Counted from the first letter of the stretch, positions 24,197 to 36,619 are shown. The stretch: 64,000 bases of DNA from Branchiostoma floridae (GCF_000003815.2 NC_049990.1:16278200-16342199), one strand, 5' to 3'. Numbers and translations: made by a program. The notes: generated from the letters alone by a model not told the origin.

Positions 24197-25254
24197 TTAC
24201 TCCAACTGTAGCTGTCCCAGGTCAGCAGGCACATTCTCTTCCAACTGTAGCTGTCCCGGGTCAGCAGGCACATTCTCTTCCAACTGTAGCTGTCCCAGGT
24301 CATCGGGCAAACTTCCTTCCAACTGAAGTTGTCCCAGGTCACCTTGCATGACGCTTGGCATGTCGATGTGAGCATGGTCACCTGCTCTCAAAAACACGTT
24401 ACCACTCCCGTACACAATCGTCTGTTTGATCGTGTTTCCAGCGGCTCCTTGCTCCTCTTCATCGTCGTCTCTTCCACCATAAAGGAGGTCATCGACGTCT
24501 TCTGAGAAGCCAAGGATGTCGTGATGGACGATGCCGTCCTCTGCTTTAGCCTTGTCGATCTGATCCATGCTGTAGGAGTAGACTTCTTCTCTGTGTTCCC
24601 TCAGTGCACGAGCGCTGAGCACCCTCTCCTCTGTAGTGGTACCTGGGCTGCACTCGTCGAGCTCGTTGGTCAGGATGTTCTCTATCAGCTCGAGCATCTG
24701 TCGGCAGCTCGGCTTGTCGGCCTGCTCGCTCCTCACACAGATGTTGACCGCACGGCCGTCTGGAGAGAGCTTGATGAGACTTTCCACGTTACAGTCGAAA
24801 CACTTGGCTCCGTCTCTCCACAGCAGCGGGCGATTCTTCAGCTGCCTCATCAGGCGAGTCTGCACACGGGGAAAGAACCCGGAGGAGNNNNNNNNNNNNN
24901 NNNNNNNNNNNNNNNNNNNNNNNNNNNNNNNNNNNNNNNNNNNNNNNNNNNNNNNNNNNNNNNNNNNNNNNNNNNNNNNNNNNNNNNNNNNNNNNNNNNN
25001 NNNNNNNNNNNNNNNNNNNNNNNNNNNNNNNNNNNNNNNNNNNNNNNNNNNNNNNNNNNNNNNNNNNNNNNNNNNNNNNNNNNNNNNNNNNNNNNNNNNN
25101 NNNNNNNNNNNNNNNNNNNNNNNNNNNNNNNNNNNNNNNNNNNNNNNNNNNNNNNNNNNNNNNNNNNNNNNNNNNNNNNNNNNNNNNNNATCCGTGCAGA
25201 GCCAGTTGGGTTCAGGACAACAATGGGCTCAGCAGTTGAGGAGACAAGCAAGAT
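24197..25254 (-). CDS. Terminal exon of ROCO copy 2, with gap
   Basis: It encodes the COR end, the ALREHREEV region, an acidic linker, a segment reading IVYGSGNVF, and four LGQLQLE units, ending in TAA at the same place as copy 1. N at 24888-25189 hides about 100 codons. A 1-nt deletion near 25213 lies at the gap edge and may be an assembly artefact. Confidence 0.85.
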
Positions 25255-28200
25255 CTGTAACAATAAGAAAGGGAAATTTGTACGCGACAAGTGGTGAATG
25301 GCATTCATGTAACATTTGCAGTATTATGAATATAGCATAGTTAGTTCGTGTAATAACATTGACATTTGCACAATATATACACACTTCTGAACATATAACT
25401 GTATATAATAATCCCTCGAAAGGCAATGAGATTAAACGGTGACTATAAATGTCATTACGTCAGGATGAGCTTAACAGCCGACTTAGAACTTTGCAACATA
25501 CGGCTTAAAAAGAATGTTATTTTTAGACAATTTCAACGCAAATATGGTAATATCTTTGGAATGGCAAAAGCAAAAATTGATGCGTTTTGCCTTGCTATTT
25601 TTCTATACTTTACTGTCATGAACAGTGCATTTGTATTAGTAATAGCACGTCCATGGCAAATGCTTCACCAAGGGCTGATTGCAAATAACAGCAAAAAGAA
25701 TAACAAAAAAGTGTATAAGCTATTGTTAACCTCCCCAAGGTGATTCAGATACTGCGAAGACGCCTTTAAAAAATCTTCTTCAGCCAGACTGTCGATCCCC
25801 ATCATCTCCATCACAGCCTCCTTGTACTCTGTCCATCTCAGAACGGGGCACTTAGGGCTGCACTTCTCCTTGGTCCATTTGGGTAGACACTTGATGATTT
25901 CAGCACACAGTTTGGGTATGGCTCGCTGATGCTATATAAGAAAAGTAAACATTGATTCAATACAATAAGTGATCAGGCAGATGTATTACCAAGATACCAT
26001 GGAATTGAGCTGTTACATCTACACAAATCACGTTCTGCATGCACTATACATCTTGTAAATCTAGTTTTTTGTCTAGAATCTTTAAGTGTTGTAGGAATGT
26101 TAACTGAATTTTTTAAAACATAAGTACTAGTGTAGATGAAATGTTGAAATTTGCATCAAATATTGCAACTAGACGACAATACTCACTGTTACAAGTTGGG
26201 TTTTTAGGCTTGTCAAAAGGTCTTTAAGACGCCGCATGTCAGTTTGACGAGTCTTTCTGCAGTCAAGTAGGAACACTTCGTCTGAGATGTCTAGGTGATC
26301 CTTGAACTCTGATGTCATCAGCTCAAGAATGGAAGATGCCTTTTGATGTCCTACAAGAAACAATAATACATCGAGTAGATGAAATTGATATGAAAGACAA
26401 ATGTTATTGAAAGTGCTTCTCACCATAAGAACTCTAAACCAGATTTAAAGCGACTTTGATTAAGTTTACTGATACAGACGTGGTTGTACATGTAAGTACA
26501 TTACAGAACGTAACAAACCTGCATCAGCCAGGTCAGCATGACTGGCCACGAGGATGACGTTAGGTTTACTCTTTGTGTTGCAGGACTTGATGAAACACAG
26601 CCACCAGTGGACCTGTGAGTTATAATAAAAATCATTTTAGATGAATTAAAACAGAATCATCTAAGTAATACACCTATGCAGAGGATGTCTTTTTCGTCAC
26701 CTTTTTCTCTTGTGTACGGATATCATCCATGATGCTGTACATTACAACGAAGATTGTGTTCTCTGCATTCATGAACATGCTGTGGGTTACTGCGTACTCC
26801 GACTGTCCAGCGAAGTCCCACACACTGACCTCCCCCACACCGGGAATGTTGGTTGTTCCCACATTCACACCAGGGGTGGGCTCGTGTGGCTGATGGTCTG
26901 GTGTCATTCGGTCCCGGAAAAAGGCTGTGAGAGGTCCCTACATGAAATTATAAAATAGATGGCAAAAACATTGTCAGTGCATTCTATAGAAAAAAGGTGA
27001 AGATGCCAAGAGATGGTACCGCTCTTAGCGGTATTTCGTACCACAACAGTAACCATGTTACCCATTCAAACCTGCTATAGAAATTTTTAGCAACATTGAA
27101 GCATGGGAATGATATAGTAGCAAATTGATGAGCAATTGATGAGCAGAATCATGCATTTGTTGCAGATATGCATGTGTATATTTATTTCTAAGAGTTATAT
27201 ATAATAAATCTGTCTCCTGCACAATCGATATCTGATTTCCATCGAAAAGGCAGAAACGTTTAGATTGGAAAGGATTTCTAGCAACGAAAAGATCGTACCG
27301 TTTGCAGACTTTCCTTCAGCGTAGATTTGCCAGCCTCCTGTGGTCCACAGATGCACAGTTTAAACCTGTCGACTTTCACCCCACCGGACTGTTTCATCAG
27401 TTTGTGGTAGGAAACCTCTGTGGCCAGGTTCTGGATGGTCAATGCAAACGCTTAACTTTCGTCATCCGAAAATGCAGTCTGTGCCTAAATTTAGTTTCTG
27501 CCTCGCTTTACTTTAAATTTATAACAACGCAAAATCAAAATATGCACCTATTTGTTTGTAATCGCAAATCGGATAACTTCATTGTGATGACACAAGGTAA
27601 AAGTGGTGCAGTGGGCTCTTAAATGTAAATACTGTTAACTCCGTGAAAAAGGCAATAGTAAACGTTCTATCAAAATTGTATGAAAGCCTTTGCTTACCTT
27701 CAGGAATCGTCTGCGGTCTTGGTCATGTACCCAGTCCAGTGGTGTTGCCCCATCCTGTGTATGTGTACGTGAATAATTCATTGGAGTTTTATACATGTCC
27801 AATGTTTTCATTTCCGTATTTTTAATTTACTGTCCGTAAAAGAAATCTAAAATCCTGGTCAAATGCCTATGCATGTGTATCTGTAACCTTACTTAACTCT
27901 AGGTTATATATACATGTATAAATGTTAATTTGTTTCATATTGTTAACTGTCGGTAACTTTAGCGGTGGGAGAAGACAGTAGCTCATTGCATTCTGTAACG
28001 GTGTTAATAAACATCACTGTCTCAAATGTTGACTGATAAAATAATAGCGATTGTAGTAGTGAATAGCGATCTTTAAAATCAAGTTACCGATAACATATCA
28101 ATACTTCAATCATGATTTGTTGACGGTAACCTAATGTTAGCGACTTAACTGCTCACTATTCGACTGCAAAAATCGCAATTACTTGATTGATATAATGCTA

Positions 28201-31200
28201 AAAGGTATTCTAATCTGTCAGAAATTGCTAGAATAGTGTGTATATCTATTCCGTATTCGCACTCTGTTTGCGCCGTGTATTTCTCCCGCTTTTCAGTAAA
28301 CCTTAACTTTAACAGGATATAAATCTATCAATTGTCACTTCTATAAGCTATACATGTATAGACAATTTTAGAAGGTAGTACTGGAAACTTTAAATTCAAC
28401 CCTTGTCATGGCTAACTAACTAGCCTAAGCCGAGAGATCAGGGAACTAGACTAGTAAACATTTCTTAACAATCATTAATTGTCCCTTTATTCTTATTATT
28501 CTTACTGATTTTCTGTGCTGACCTTGTCTTTCGCCTCCACATCAGCGCCGAGTTGAATCAGCAGCTTCACCATCTCAGTGTTCCCCTTCACGCTGGCCAC
28601 ATGGAGTGCGGTCCTGCCATCCTGAGTGAAGAGACGGAGGAACAAATAAAGCCGTTTTGTATATCTACGGATCCAAAAAGACCCCCGGGGATAGAAGGCT
28701 ATAATGATTGTCCATCGTTGAAAAACCCAAACTTAAACAGAAAATATAATCGTCAATTGTTACTTCTATATGATAAATTGATATAATGGTCGAAGGTAGT
28801 AAAATATTACTACGTACAATGTATTCAACCGCTGTCATCGGGGAGTATTCTAAGACTAGCAAACATTTCTAAACTATCATTATCTGTCCCTTCATTCTCT
28901 CTAAATGAGATGATTTTCTGTATTTACCATGTTTTTCGCCTCCACATTAGCGCCTAATTGAATCAGCAGCTTCACCGTCTCAGTGTTCCCTTTCATGCTG
29001 GCCCAATGGAGTGCGGTCCAGCCATCCTGAGTGAAGAGACGGAGGAACAAACGAAGCCGTTTTGTGAGCCGCCGGATTAAAATAAACAAACGAGGATAGC
29101 AGGCAATAGTGACTGTGCATCATTGTAAAACCTAACTTTAACAAAAAATATAATTTTCAATTGTCACTTCTATACGATACATTAATATGTTTGTTGAAGG
29201 TAGTACAAATATTCCTACTAACTTGAAATACAACCCTTGTCATTTGCCTATTGGGTCTATGGCTAATGAGTCTAAGCCAAGAGATCGGGAAATATTGTTA
29301 GACCAGTAAACATTTCGCAACAATTTTTAATTGCCCCTTTATTCTGACTAAATGAGATGATTTTCGGTATTTACCTTGTCCTTCGCCTCCACATTAGCTC
29401 CGAGTTGAACCAGCAGCTTCACCATCTCAGTGTTCCCATTACTGCTGGCCAAATGGAGTGGGGTCTCGCCATACTGAGTGAACAGGTGCAGAAGCAAATG
29501 AAGCCGTTTTGTAAATAGGCGGATTCCAACTGATGCCGCAAGGACAGCAAAACGTTATGATTGTCCATTATTGTTACACCAAAACTTTGTATGGAAATAT
29601 AACTTCAAGTAGGCAGTTCTATTAGATACGATTTTCGAAGGTAGTACACATATTACTACTTTAAAGTCAACCCCATGTCATGGCTAATGGACTTAAGCTA
29701 AGAGATCAGGGAACATTCTAAGAATAGTAAGCATTCTCAAAAATCATTAATTGTCCCTTTATTCTGACCATATGAGATGATTTTCTATACTTACCTTGTT
29801 CCTCGCCTCTACATCAGCACCGAATGGAATCAGCAGCTTCGCCGTCTCAGTGTTCCCGTTCCTGCTGGCCACATGGAGTGCGGTCCTGCCACCCTGAGTG
29901 AACAGACGGAGAAACAAACGAAGACGTTTAGTGAGCCGCCGGATTCAAATAAACAAACGAGGATAGCAGGCAATAATGACTGTCTATCATTGTAAAACCT
30001 AAACTTTAACGAAAAATATAATTTTCAATTGTAACTTCTATACGATATATTAATATGTTTGTTGAAGGTAGTGCAAACATTCCTACTAACTTGAAATACA
30101 ACCCTTGTCATTTGCCTATTGGTCTATGGCTAATGAGTCTAAGCCAAGAGATCGGGGAAAAAAGGAGTCGAACCCAATAACCCAGGATCTAGAGTTAGCT
30201 TTTACTAGTTTTAGACTAGAGTAGACACTTGTGATATTGTATTTTAGACTTGTTGAATCTTGTATGTTACCTGCAATTAGCCCACGGGCAAGAATTTGCA
30301 ATAAAACTTGAATATTCTAAGACCAGTAAACTTTTCGCAACAATTTTTTATTTCCCATTTATCTTGACTAAATTAGATGATTTTCTGTATTTACGCTATC
30401 CTTCGCCTCCACATTAGCTCCGAGTTGAACCAGCAACTTCACCATCTCAGTTTTCCCGTTCCTGCTGGCCCTATGGAGTGGGGTCCAGCCACCCTGAGTG
30501 AACAGGTGGAGAAGCAAATGAAGCCGTTTTGTAAATCGGCGGATTTGAACAGACCTCCAAGGACAGCATAACGTTATAGCTGCCCATCATTGTAGAGTCT
30601 AAAATTTTACAGGAAATATAACTTTCAGTCACTTTAAGATACATAGTTATAACTTTGGAATGTACCACAAATATTCCTACTGAAACTGGACCCCTGTCAT
30701 GGCTTAGGCCATGTTGATTTGATTATATGGATGACATCCTATTGGAATCCTAAAACTGATGCGAGCGTGCGAATAAAAAATGTTTGGCCAAAAAAGCTTA
30801 AGTTTCCATCTTTATGAAATGTAAGTGGTCATGACTGTTTAACAAATGAGTAAACACACGTACAGAATATGCTATATACCAAACAATGCTCTTCATTTCA
30901 CATCTTCTTGTTGACATCTAAAATGACAATTTTGGCATCCTATGACATTATTTTTCTTTCGTATTTGTTTTCCTACATTTTTGTAGTCTAAGGCATATAC
31001 AGTCAAACCTGTCCGAGCGACCACCTCTTCTCAGCGACCACATTAAGCGACCTTTTCTCAACGACCACCTGGCCAACGCGACCGCGACCAGCCCGAATTG
31101 GGACCCATAACGACCGCATTATTTTCAAAATTGAGGCTTTCATCGACTTTTGATGATAACCAGCGCAATTTTGTGCCGAAATCGTTGTAAGAAAATCCGA

Positions 31201-34200
31201 ATTTAGTTGTTACAGAAGTTTTTTTAAAATCTACTGTATATCATTATAAAGTGAACGAATGCTGAAACGTATATATAGCCTCATACCTTTTTAAGAAAGA
31301 TCTGTACGTGTGAGTGCTTTTGTACAATTGTACTGTACATTCACCCGTGGGTAAGTACGCTATCGGGACGCACCGGGCATCGAATTCGAGAAGTGCACCG
31401 TAGTTATTACAGATCAAGAACATAGCGACGCATAAAGGCTTGAATGGTAACTCACAGCATCAAAGTTCCCTTACTGTTTAAAACGTTAGTGTACAAATAC
31501 TTGAGCTTTAAAACGCTGTATCGGATAAAAGCTCGATAAAAGCTTGGGGTTAAATTTACAATTACAGTGTGCGTTTTGTATTTGACATTAAAGACCTCGC
31601 TTCTTTGCGTGTGTGCAGTCTGTCACAGGGTTGTAGCCAGCCCGAAATCATTTTCCGTCCCCCGACTCCCCCCGCTTTTGACTGGAAATCCTATCTCGCG
31701 CCTACGGCGCTCGATGTCGGCGCGACGTTCGTAGGGGGGTCCGGGGGCATGCTCCCCCGGAAAATTTTGAAATCTAGACCCTCTGAAACGCTATTTCCAG
31801 CATTTTAAGCCTAGGATTTTACGCTGGATTTTATTTAGGAAAGGGGCCGATGCTACCGCCACCGCAGTGATCGCACAGATTTCTGGTATGTGGGTAAAAT
31901 TGTAAGAGTGTTGCACTTCTATATTGTATAAAATTTGCACAGAAAAGAAAGAACACGTTTGGTACAACAAAAATTTATTACGTATCTACGTCCTACGAGA
32001 AATATACACAAGCACAATAGCACATACAAGGGATAATGGCGCCCTCACATCGGCGAGAATAAAACATTTTCAACACCGACCGTTTGCGTCTTACTTAGTT
32101 AAGTCGTATCAAAGTTCACACCGATTCCTACCGTTACCGATGAGAGAAACCGCCGATGAAAACAACACACTTCGTCTGTCAGTTCATCTGAACGAGGTAA
32201 GTAGAATTTTAACACTGCAAAGATTGGAAACATAGACATCGAGTCGGCGAGCATGTACAACGAATCACTTGAAAGAATCACCCACGGTTTGATCCGGCGC
32301 GGTCCTATTATAGCGGGGTGGAATACCTCCCCGGAACAGCCAGATTTCCCGGGGAATCTCCTTATATGGGGAGCGGGCTTGAACAACACCAAAGCTCTTA
32401 CTATTAGTTGCGTCATTTCTTTTTTAGCGCGGAAAATAAAATCAATTCTTTCTCACACATTTCTAGAGCAAGGGCGGGTCGCGTTCCCAAATTTCCTGTT
32501 CTAAATTTGAAGCTCTTTGGTTCGGCAACGTAAAATACAAACCATCATAAGTTTGTATGTAAAACCCGGGCATTTCCTTTCGGGGCCGGGGCTTTCGGGA
32601 CAAGCCTCGTCATGTGGCCCCGCCCACCGAGAGACCGTCGGCTACCTTGTTGCAAAAGGCAGTGCACCTTTTCGCCGACTTCATCAAAGGCCGCGGCTGT
32701 TGGTTAGAGTTTCAACCGTTCATTCAACGACAGCGAACTTCGTATGCTACGCGATTATTCCTTGCACTTTCCCACAGCGGTGCTTTTACAAAATATTTAT
32801 CAGACTGTAACCCACATGTTTTATAGAATAGAATCTGACGCGGAACAGTGGTTTCACCGGGTATGTTTTAATGAAACATGTCCGTTGGAATATCGTCTGA
32901 TAGCGAGGCGGCAACGTAGGGATGTAAGACCGTCAACAACAGTCGCACGGCACGGCGGCTAACGGCACAGCGAATTACTAGTGCAGCTATAAATAAGCGC
33001 TTCAACTTCGGATGGCAAACCGGACAATAGTTATAAGTAACGTTACTGTTGAGCTGAGTAAAGTTTGTTGTTTATGAATTTTTAGTTGACTTTGACGCTT
33101 TGACCCGAAATATTGTTATGTCAAACTGAAGAGAAGTTAAGTGACTGCTACGATTATCGTAGATATGGCCCTAAAAACTGACAAATAAGCCTCCTGAATA
33201 GCCTAAAATGCGGACCCCTTCCCCGACGCTGTGAGAAAATCCTTTGAATTTTTGGAGATCTTTGCAAGATTTTTAGTTTTTCTTGTATCTTTACATATCG
33301 ATTTTCTCCGTCACAGAGGACGGAATGGGCAAAATTATTTTCCGTCCCCAGCTGCAAAATTCCGTCAAAGGACGGAAGGACGGGCGCTGGCTACAACCCA
33401 TGCTTGCTATTTGCCATTAAACACAGCGGAAACCATTTATACTTTGCATAGGGCAGGTTTTGAGTCGATACTCTTCTCAGCGACAACCTGCCCAAATCGA
33501 ACACTTTTTTCCGGTCCCCTGGTTGGTCGTCTTGGACAGGTTTGACTGTANNNNNNNNNNNNNNNNNNNNNNNNNNNNNNNNNNNNNNNNNNNNNNNNNN
33601 NNNNNNNNNNNNNNNNNNNNNNNNNNNNNNNNNNNNNNNNNNNNNNNNNNNNNNNNNNNNNNNTATTCTCATTTGTACGGTTGAAAACTTTTTCCTTCGG
33701 AAACGTCCCAAAATCGAAGCGATAATCAAATCAACATGGCTAATGAGCACAGGCGGGAGATCAAAAACATTCTAAGACTAGTAGGCATTTCTCAGAAATC
33801 ATTAATTGAAATTGTTATGAATAACCTGTTCTACACCTAATGATGCTATGCAATCCTTTCCTACGCACAGATAAATATGGTTAAGGCAATCACACTTCAC
33901 ATATGTATCCAGAGTGAAGGCTGGAACCACAGTATGTTTCCATTGGAACTGCCGGGCTCGGACATTTTATAACGGGGACTTGGAGTCGGACTGTTGAAAT
34001 CTCCGCTCGGTTGAAAAATCACGTGATACCGACGACAAATCTGCATACGGAGTCCGCACAAGCAAAGTGAGATAAGAAGAAGGGGTAGAAATGCCGCCAA
34101 CCACCCAAATCTAAAACACACATAAGCTGCAGTTACCGGAAACCTGTGATTGACGTCCCTCCCAGCCTGAAGACACCTCCTCACGGCCTGCACGTCTCCC

Positions 34201-34235
34201 CTCTGCACAGCACTCAGAAACTCGTACTCGTCCAT
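24197..34235 (-). CDS. Ankyrin-Roc-COR (ROCO) protein, DAPK1-type, copy 2
   Basis: Coding exons in order are 34235-34137, 30493-30395, 29893-29795, 29473-29375, 29026-28928, 28621-28523, 27754-27698, 27430-27299, 26937-26701, 26612-26519, 26350-26187, 25925-25731 and 25254-24197. The domain order is as in copy 1, with five ankyrin repeats instead of three and a 3-residue insertion in exon 25925-25731. About 843 residues are expected. The Roc frame is intact (237-nt exon). The last exon contains a 302-N gap, exactly the length of the matching segment of copy 1 (6000-6301). It is 1 nt short near 25213, where copy 1 has two C and this copy has one, which shifts the frame 23 bp from the gap. The family suggests a cytosolic GTPase scaffold; the function of kinase-free, death-domain-free forms is unknown. 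Confidence 0.88.
24888..25189. other. Assembly gap (302 N) in ROCO copy 2
   Basis: A run of N within the COR-coding exon. Its size equals the homologous segment of copy 1, suggesting the gap length is right. Confidence 1.
26519..27430 (-). CDS. Roc GTPase exons of ROCO copy 2
   Basis: 27430-27299 carries the P-loop region, 26937-26701 carries DFAGQ and 26612-26519 carries SHAD. All three join in frame, unlike copy 1. Confidence 0.9.
28523..30493 (-). CDS. Five 99-nt ankyrin-repeat exons of ROCO copy 2
   Basis: Exons 30493-30395, 29893-29795, 29473-29375, 29026-28928 and 28621-28523 are each 99 nt, phase 0-0, one ankyrin repeat each (TPLH/TALH start, VKLLxQLGAxVEAKD end). Spacing is 405-447 bp except for one 600-bp interval that holds a LINE-tail insertion at about 30158-30312. 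Confidence 0.92.
30158..30312. mobile_element. LINE 3'-tail-like insertion between ankyrin exons
   Basis: The flanks AGCCAAGAGATCGGG and TCTAAGACCAGTAAAC are adjacent at 29277-29310 but are split here by about 150 bp ending in GCAATAAAACTTG. The interruption of an otherwise repeated intron unit shows the insertion; the family is uncertain. Confidence 0.65.
31000..33548. mobile_element. pogo/Tigger-like DNA transposon, non-autonomous, 2549 bp
   Basis: TA-CAGTCAAACCTGTCC at the left and GGACAGGTTTGACTG-TA at the right; sub-terminal CGACCACC/CGACAACC repeats (GCGACCAC...) are typical of Tigger-like ends. No transposase frame was found. It sits in the first coding intron of ROCO copy 2; copy 1 has the uninterrupted AAGGCATATA at about 14663-14672. 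The right end abuts a gap. Confidence 0.85.
31628..33399. mobile_element. TIR element nested within the pogo-like element
   Basis: GGGTTGTAGCCAGC at the left is inverted at the right (GCTGGCTACAACCC), with TTTTCCGTCC / GGACGGAA blocks next to them. Inside is the GGGGGCATGCTCCCCCGGAAA palindrome-like block common in invertebrate transposons. No transposase domain was recognised, and the TSD is unclear. Confidence 0.65.
33551..33663. other. Assembly gap (113 N)
   Basis: A run of N directly after the TA flank of the pogo-like element. Confidence 1.
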
Positions 34236-35563
34236 GGCAGGTCGTTACTCCCGACACCTGTTATCAAAAATATAAATACTTAAACTGCTTATATTACATG
34301 TGTGCTTATTACTTTTTTCACAAATACTGACTGCACAAAAAGAAGATTTAATCCCCATGATTCATCTGCAATGAGCTAACCTTAACCTTGGTACTCTCCT
34401 TTAAAGTATACGATGTTTGTTGTTCTTATAACAGTGGTGAATAGAGTTTGAAACGTCTTAAACATTGATGTTCCAACCATCCAGATACTTTTGTCGATTT
34501 TATATTGATCAACACCTACTGTTATACCAAGTAGAAATCTTAGAAATAGGTTTAGTTTAAAATTGAAATTGATCAATCAATCAAAAAGACCTTAAAAAGA
34601 GTAAAATGCGTCAGTCCCACTACATTCCTATCGATTCTGATTACAAAGAGTCAAAGATTAGATAAATAAACAGAGACCAAGCTCCCTGGTAAATTGTGTA
34701 ATTTATTTCATCTTATTTTCACAAATACTTCAAGATGAAAAGAAATCCTTTCTCAGATTGAACTTTCCCAAGTATTCCTTCATTGTATAGATAAACTCTC
34801 CCTCAATGTCTTTTCCTCTGACCTCGTAAACTATAAACATAACAATGATGCATTGGTGCGACCCAGCGTTGGTTTGTTATATATAGAATAACTGCAGTGC
34901 ATGTTATACATACGTGACCGGATACAGTTAGCGCGACGTGTACTTTGATCAGTCCGAGTTTCAACTGAGCATTTGATTGTTTGTCACTCGAGAGCTACGG
35001 AGCAAGGCATTGTAAACATGTAAGGTGCATAAGCGAGGCTTCCTGGCCGGAAAGGCTTCGATCACCTTTACTCATAAGTTGTCATGGCAGTATTTTCAAC
35101 CTTGTCAAGAAGGATCCATTCATATTCGTCTTACTAACACACTGCATTTGTACTAGGATTTTCAATTAGGTTACTGTGACAGAACACATTGTAGATACGG
35201 GTTTCCTTCTAACACCTTCCCTTACATGACAGCATGGTATGTTTACACTACACGTCGACAATTGTAACACTCAATTTGCTTTTGTAAACCTATAGAATGA
35301 TGAATGTGACTGAGCCTTAACAAACGCAATGGGTATTCGAGTACATTGCAGCACACTATTTACAGCTTTTGTGAAACGTATTGACTACGATAGTAAATGA
35401 CCTTTGCGCCTGCACAGTTGTCGGTTTGCTAGTGGTTGAGAACAACATAAGAAGTGGCTGTATTTGTTTCACTGAGTATATTCACTGACTATATTCACTG
35501 AGTTTCACTGAGTATATTCAAATCTATCCTAACAACCGCATGCATCTCTAATAATAGACTCAC

Positions 35564-35656
35564 CTGTACCTGTACCTGTTCTTTCGTCTACCCGAAGGAA
35601 AACATGATGATCTCAAACCACCAGTCACTCGCATGCACCTTTCTCAAAATGGCGGT
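35564..35656 (-). promoter_or_regulatory. Non-coding first exon and YY1-type motif, ROCO copy 2
   Basis: The GTGAGT donor, repeated CTGTACCTGTAC block and AAAATGGCGG (35646-35655) align with copy 1 (16587-16680). Conservation between paralogues supports a 5'UTR exon with a promoter beside it. Confidence 0.6.
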
Positions 35657-36359
35657 CCCCGTAAAGTTCCGCTTTTAAGTTAATAAGTAACCGACTACAT
35701 TGTCAACCGACGCCTACGGGTCAGAGTTCACATTTGAGTTCTTTACCATTGGATCCGATTTTGCGCCAAAAATAGACTATAATCATTTTGTGCATGATTA
35801 TTATGTATTAGGGGCTTCCCAAAAATTGATATGTTAAAAATTCCTTCATCAAAACTTGACTACTCTCAGGCATCTAGGGATTGAGCGCCATGAATACGGG
35901 ATAAAGTGTTCCACGTTTGGGTATCTCCGGTGTTACCAAACAATAAATTCCTTGTTCTTTTAAAATCGTTACTATATTTAATTTTAGAAGACTTTGCTTA
36001 TTTAGGAATTGAAATACATTTTAAAATTAATTGTATTTAGATACACATGGCAACTTTACTTGTATAAAAATGTTTTGCGTACACACCATAAGCCTTATAA
36101 ATCGGTATCCATTGTAGTGTGAAATCATTGCTTGTACCAAACATAATATTACCAATATGAGTACGTTTTAGGATAAAAGCAGAACATTTTACGAATAGAA
36201 AAGAGTCCTTACTTGTGTCCATCTTTGTCAAAAGAACTGTTAGGGTGTAGGAAAAAAATAAACCAAAATCTGAAATACTCAGTATTATCAAAGGCCCTAT
36301 TATATTTTGTCCAGTTCCAACTTTATTCGTAAGGAAGACTTACTTCATTCTGTGTGATG

Positions 36360-36610
36360 CAGGTGTTTTAATTCGTAATTGTGGAGCAAACCTTACAGAT
36401 ATACACGGTGTCATTTCGACAAAGGTATATTCGTCTGCACATCGTTGCTGTTACAGTGATCTCTGAAAACGTGTATTTGGTGTAAATGGTCAAATGTTAC
36501 CGTATGATAACTGTTTGATTTTCTTCTAAATGATTCATTTTCACTAATATATATGAAATTCTTAAGACTTTCAATATGAGCTATCATTAACAATGTACAT
36601 AAAACTTCCA
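36360..36610. pseudogene. Relic of a third ROCO 3' flank
   Basis: This block aligns with the 3' flanks of copy 2 (about 23385-23640) and copy 1 (about 4480-4610). Shared landmarks are AATTGTGGAG, TCGTC..ACAT.GTTGCTGTTA, GATTTTCTT and CATTTTCA. It lies upstream of the copy 2 promoter in the order expected for the next unit of a head-to-tail array. No ROCO exon follows it in the window. Confidence 0.6.
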
Positions 36611-36619
36611 ATAGTCTTT

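Noticed and set aside
24521-25340. Plus-strand frames of 258 and 234 residues
   Set aside because: They are antisense shadows of ROCO copy 2 and run through 302 N.
31569-31808. 79-residue frame ending in RKILKSRPSETLFPAF
   Set aside because: It lies in the GGGGGCATGCTCCCCCGG block of a transposon and has no start or domain support.
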